From contig JAKMFK010000254.1 of assembly GCA_022425465.1 (NCBI GenBank), positions 1-9,180 on the forward strand: a stretch of 9,180 nt of DNA. Reading direction: 5' to 3'. Positions 7,166 through 9,180 of the stretch are shown one piece after another. Position numbers and translations under genes: made by a program. This stretch comes from Bacteroidia bacterium (GTDB lineage: Bacteria; Bacteroidota; Bacteroidia; NS11-12g; UBA9320). Within the stretch, counting starts at the first letter, position 1. Each line of letters opens with the position of its first letter. The notes under the pieces are model-generated. The model ran no database searches. It was not told the origin of the DNA and saw only the letters and a list, made by a program, of their open reading frames with translations.

Positions 7166-7194
7166 AATTATTACTTGTTTTGCAAGTATTAATT
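7166..7194. repeat. Imperfect palindrome between the divergent HD and porX genes
   Basis: Two 12-nt arms flank a 5-nt centre (TTTTG, 7178-7182). The inner arms TACTTG (7172-7177) and CAAGTA (7183-7188) pair fully. After one T-T mismatch (7171/7189) the outer arms AATTA (7166-7170) and TAATT (7190-7194) pair fully, giving 11 of 12 pairs. It lies 7-35 nt downstream of the candidate minus-strand -7 element and upstream of porX, so it could be a protein-binding operator controlling both directions, or a hairpin in the 5' leader of the HD transcript. Function is inference. Confidence 0.6.
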
Positions 7195-7198
7195 GTCG

Positions 7199-7206
7199 CA
7201 AAGGTA
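7199..7206 (-). promoter_or_regulatory. Candidate Bacteroidota -7 element for the HD/lpx genes
   Basis: On the minus strand this reads TACCTTTG, an exact match to the Bacteroidota -7 consensus TAnnTTTG. It would place transcription start near 7192 and leave a leader of about 58 nt before the GTG at 7134. No good -33 TTTG lies at the expected 17-23 nt spacing; the nearest is about 30 nt upstream, inside porX. The match and position are seen directly; promoter activity is inference. Confidence 0.45.
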
Positions 7207-7225
7207 AAATACAGAAAGTAATAAT

Positions 7226-8785
7226 ATGAATAATATCAAAATACTCTGGGCGGATGACGAAATTGATCATTTAAGGGCACATTTATTGTTTTTAGAAGAG
7301 AAGGGATATGAGGTTAAAACAGTAAATAATGGATTAGACGCTATTGATTCTGTAAGAGATAATCATTTTGATCTTGTTTTTTTAGACGAGAATATGCCTG
7401 GGATATCAGGTCTGGAAGCTTTAAAGGTAATAAAAGAATTAAATTCTACTATACCTGTGGTCATGATTACAAAAAGTGAGGAGGACCACATTATGGAGGA
7501 TGCCATTGGTAGTAAGATTGCAGACTATCTTATTAAACCAGTTAATCCAAGACAGATTTTAAGTTCTATTAAAAAGCTTACTGACAATAAGCGTTTGGTG
7601 ATGGAAAGTGTTACTCAAAGGTACCAACAGGATTTTAGAGCGATTGGAATGACTTTTATGGATCACATGGATTGGCCAAAATGGAAAGACACATTTAAAA
7701 AGCTAGTGTATTGGGAAACAGAAATGGCTAGTTCAGATGAAACTGGTATGGAGGACATCCTTAAAACACAAAAAATGGATGGCAACAGAGAGTTTGGTAA
7801 GTATATTGAAAAAAATTATTTGAACTTCATTCATTCTTCTTCATCAGATGAGGACTCACCTATGATGTCTCACAACCTCATGAAAAGAGGGGTTTTACCC
7901 CAAAAAAAACAAGGCGAACCCTTTTTTCTTCTACTATTAGATAACTTACGATTTGACCAATGGAAGGTAATAGAGGAAGAGATTAGCAATCATTATAGAA
8001 TTGTGAATGAAGATATTTATTTGAGTATTTTACCCACCACAACTCAATATGCAAGGAATGCGATATTTAGTGGTTTAATGCCTTTGGATATTGAAAGGAG
8101 ATTCGGAGACAAATGGAGTAATGATGAGGATGAAGGCGGTAAAAACTTGCATGAATCTCATTTCTTAAATGATCAACTAAAACGACTGAGAACTGGATTT
8201 GATTCGAAATATATTAAGGTGACCAATTTGAATAATGCCAAAGCGATGGTAGACCAACTTCCAAATTTGGTTAGCGAAGAATTTGTTACAATCGTTTATA
8301 ATTTTATTGATACGCTTTCTCATGCTCGAACGGATTCTAAAATAATGCGAGAATTAGCTGAAGATGAAGCAGCATATAGAGCACTCACTAAAAGTTGGTT
8401 TTTACATTCACCATTATTAGAGGCAATCCGATATCTGAGTAGTAAAAGGGTTAAAATTGTGATCACTACGGATCATGGTTCTGTTCATGTAGATAACCCA
8501 ATTAAGGTTCAAGCAGATAAGGATACGACAACTAATTTAAGATATAAAACAGCGAGAAGAATTGATTATAATCCTAAGGAGGTTTTTGCAGTAAAAGATC
8601 CTCATGATGCATTATTGCCAAAACAGCATATGTCAAGTTCATTTATATTTAGTAAAGAGAATGATTTCTTTGTATATCCAAATAACTTGAATCACTATGC
8701 TAAGTATTACAAGGACACATTTCAACATGGTGGTATTTCGATGGAGGAAATGCTCGTTCCAATAATTACATTAGAACCCAAGTGA
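7226..8785 (+). CDS. porX: Response regulator PorX with PglZ/alkaline-phosphatase-like effector domain
   Basis: PorX is a cytoplasmic two-component regulator of type IX secretion genes in studied Bacteroidota, working with a histidine kinase such as PorY and with a SigP-type sigma factor. The 519 residues match the family length. Residues 4-~120 form a receiver: acidic Asp10-Asp11, phospho-acceptor Asp54 in VFLDENMPG, Thr82 and Lys104 in LIKP. A helical linker (~122-225) leads to a PglZ-type domain of the alkaline phosphatase fold. Candidate metal and active-site residues are Asp239 in LLDNLRFDQW, Thr271-Thr273 in PTTTQ, Asp362 and His366 in IDTLSH, Asp416-His417 in TTDHGS, and His501 in QHGG. 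Family work reports phosphodiesterase activity on oligonucleotides and zinc binding; here only the residues are seen. There is no classical DNA-binding domain. The ATG follows an A-rich leader, and porY is not in the window. The stop overlaps the tsaE start by 4 nt. The identity is strong from the full domain order. Confidence 0.95.
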   Translation: MNNIKILWADDEIDHLRAHLLFLEEKGYEVKTVNNGLDAIDSVRDNHFDLVFLDENMPGISGLEALKVIKELNSTIPVVMITKSEEDHIMEDAIGSKIADYLIKPVNPRQILSSIKKLTDNKRLVMESVTQRYQQDFRAIGMTFMDHMDWPKWKDTFKKLVYWETEMASSDETGMEDILKTQKMDGNREFGKYIEKNYLNFIHSSSSDEDSPMMSHNLMKRGVLPQKKQGEPFFLLLLDNLRFDQWKVIEEEISNHYRIVNEDIYLSILPTTTQYARNAIFSGLMPLDIERRFGDKWSNDEDEGGKNLHESHFLNDQLKRLRTGFDSKYIKVTNLNNAKAMVDQLPNLVSEEFVTIVYNFIDTLSHARTDSKIMRELAEDEAAYRALTKSWFLHSPLLEAIRYLSSKRVKIVITTDHGSVHVDNPIKVQADKDTTTNLRYKTARRIDYNPKEVFAVKDPHDALLPKQHMSSSFIFSKENDFFVYPNNLNHYAKYYKDTFQHGGISMEEMLVPIITLEPK

Positions 8786-9180
8786 TACTTAAAGTTTCAG
8801 AGACAAGTGGTGATATCCAGTCTGTAATACAGACTGTGAACAATATCAGATTAAGTCATAAAAAGAACATTGTGTTATTAAAAGGCGATTTGGGAGCGGG
8901 TAAAACTACCTTTGTTAAAGAATTTGTCAGTTACATGGGCGGTAACAAAGATCATGTAGATAGCCCAACTTTTTCATTAATGAATAGCTATTTGGTTGAT
9001 GGAAATGATTTGTACCACTTTGATTTGTATCGTATTGAAACACCAGAGGAAATCGAGGATATTGGTTTTATGGAATATATGGATTCTGGAAATTTATGTT
9101 TTGTTGAGTGGCCAGAAAAGATTGCAGAATTCTTACCCCAAAATCAAGTCATAATCATCGATATCGTTGTATCTTTGGAC
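8782..9180 (+). CDS. tsaE: tRNA threonylcarbamoyladenosine biosynthesis ATPase TsaE (3' partial), GTG start
   Basis: TsaE is the ATPase that supports TsaB-TsaD in adding threonylcarbamoyl to A37 of ANN-reading tRNAs, an essential cytoplasmic modification. The 133 visible codons show Walker A GDLGAGKTT (35-43), the SPTF motif (61-64), HFDLYR (79-84), an EIEDIGFMEYM segment (90-100) and VEWPEK (108-113), in the order normal for the family. Relatives have about 135-160 residues, so only a short C-terminal part is missing beyond the right edge. The start is GTG at 8782-8784, forming a GTGA overlap with the porX TGA stop. That start gives a normal short N-terminus before the Walker A strand. The overlap implies translation coupled to porX. 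I recall that porX followed by tsaE is common in Bacteroidota, so the pairing is probably conserved rather than new. Confidence 0.95.
   Translation, partial: MILKVSETSGDIQSVIQTVNNIRLSHKKNIVLLKGDLGAGKTTFVKEFVSYMGGNKDHVDSPTFSLMNSYLVDGNDLYHFDLYRIETPEEIEDIGFMEYMDSGNLCFVEWPEKIAEFLPQNQVIIIDIVVSLD

Noticed and set aside
7175..7182. TTGTTTTG on the plus strand as a possible porX -7 element
   Set aside because: It misses the conserved A at position 2, has no -33 element at the right distance and falls within the palindrome, so it may simply be part of that repeat.

Overview
The window is AT-rich chromosomal DNA from a member of the Bacteroidota, most likely a flavobacterium-like lineage. Four things point there: a C-terminal type IX secretion sorting domain, a fused LpxC-FabZ enzyme, the response regulator PorX (receiver plus PglZ/alkaline-phosphatase-like domain), and a match to the Bacteroidota -7 promoter consensus TAnnTTTG. 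Genus cannot be decided from this sequence.

Layout. (1) Bases 1-1221, plus strand: the 3' part of a secreted FG-GAP/VCBS-repeat protein with a type IX sorting domain; its start lies left of the window. (2) Bases 7134 down to 1216, minus strand: seven tightly packed genes, read in the order HD-domain phosphohydrolase, lpxD, lpxC-fabZ, lpxA, a small atypical ABC ATPase, a DUF4920 lipoprotein, and a small lipoprotein with one c-type haem motif. All six junctions are overlaps or gaps of 12 nt or less, so this looks like one transcript. It ends tail-to-tail with the secreted protein, overlapping it by 6 bp. (3) Bases 7135-7225: a 91-nt divergent intergenic region holding a long imperfect palindrome and a -7-like element facing the minus-strand genes. 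(4) Bases 7226-9180, plus strand: porX, then tsaE, which overlaps porX by 4 nt and runs off the right edge.

How the genes fit together. LpxA, LpxC and LpxD catalyse three early steps of lipid A synthesis. FabZ, fused to LpxC, dehydrates the same 3-hydroxyacyl-ACP pool that LpxA and LpxD draw on, so the fusion sits where fatty acid and lipid A synthesis compete. The two downstream lipoproteins are envelope proteins of unknown role that appear to be co-expressed with lipid A synthesis. PorX regulates the type IX secretion system in studied relatives, and the left-hand gene is a likely cargo of that system. TsaE is a housekeeping tRNA-modification ATPase.

Most of the window is core Bacteroidota gene content, and I see no mobile element, CRISPR array, RNA gene or defence-like cluster. 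The least explained parts are the palindrome between the HD gene and porX, the ABC ATPase with altered motifs, and the coupling of two uncharacterised lipoproteins to the lipid A genes.
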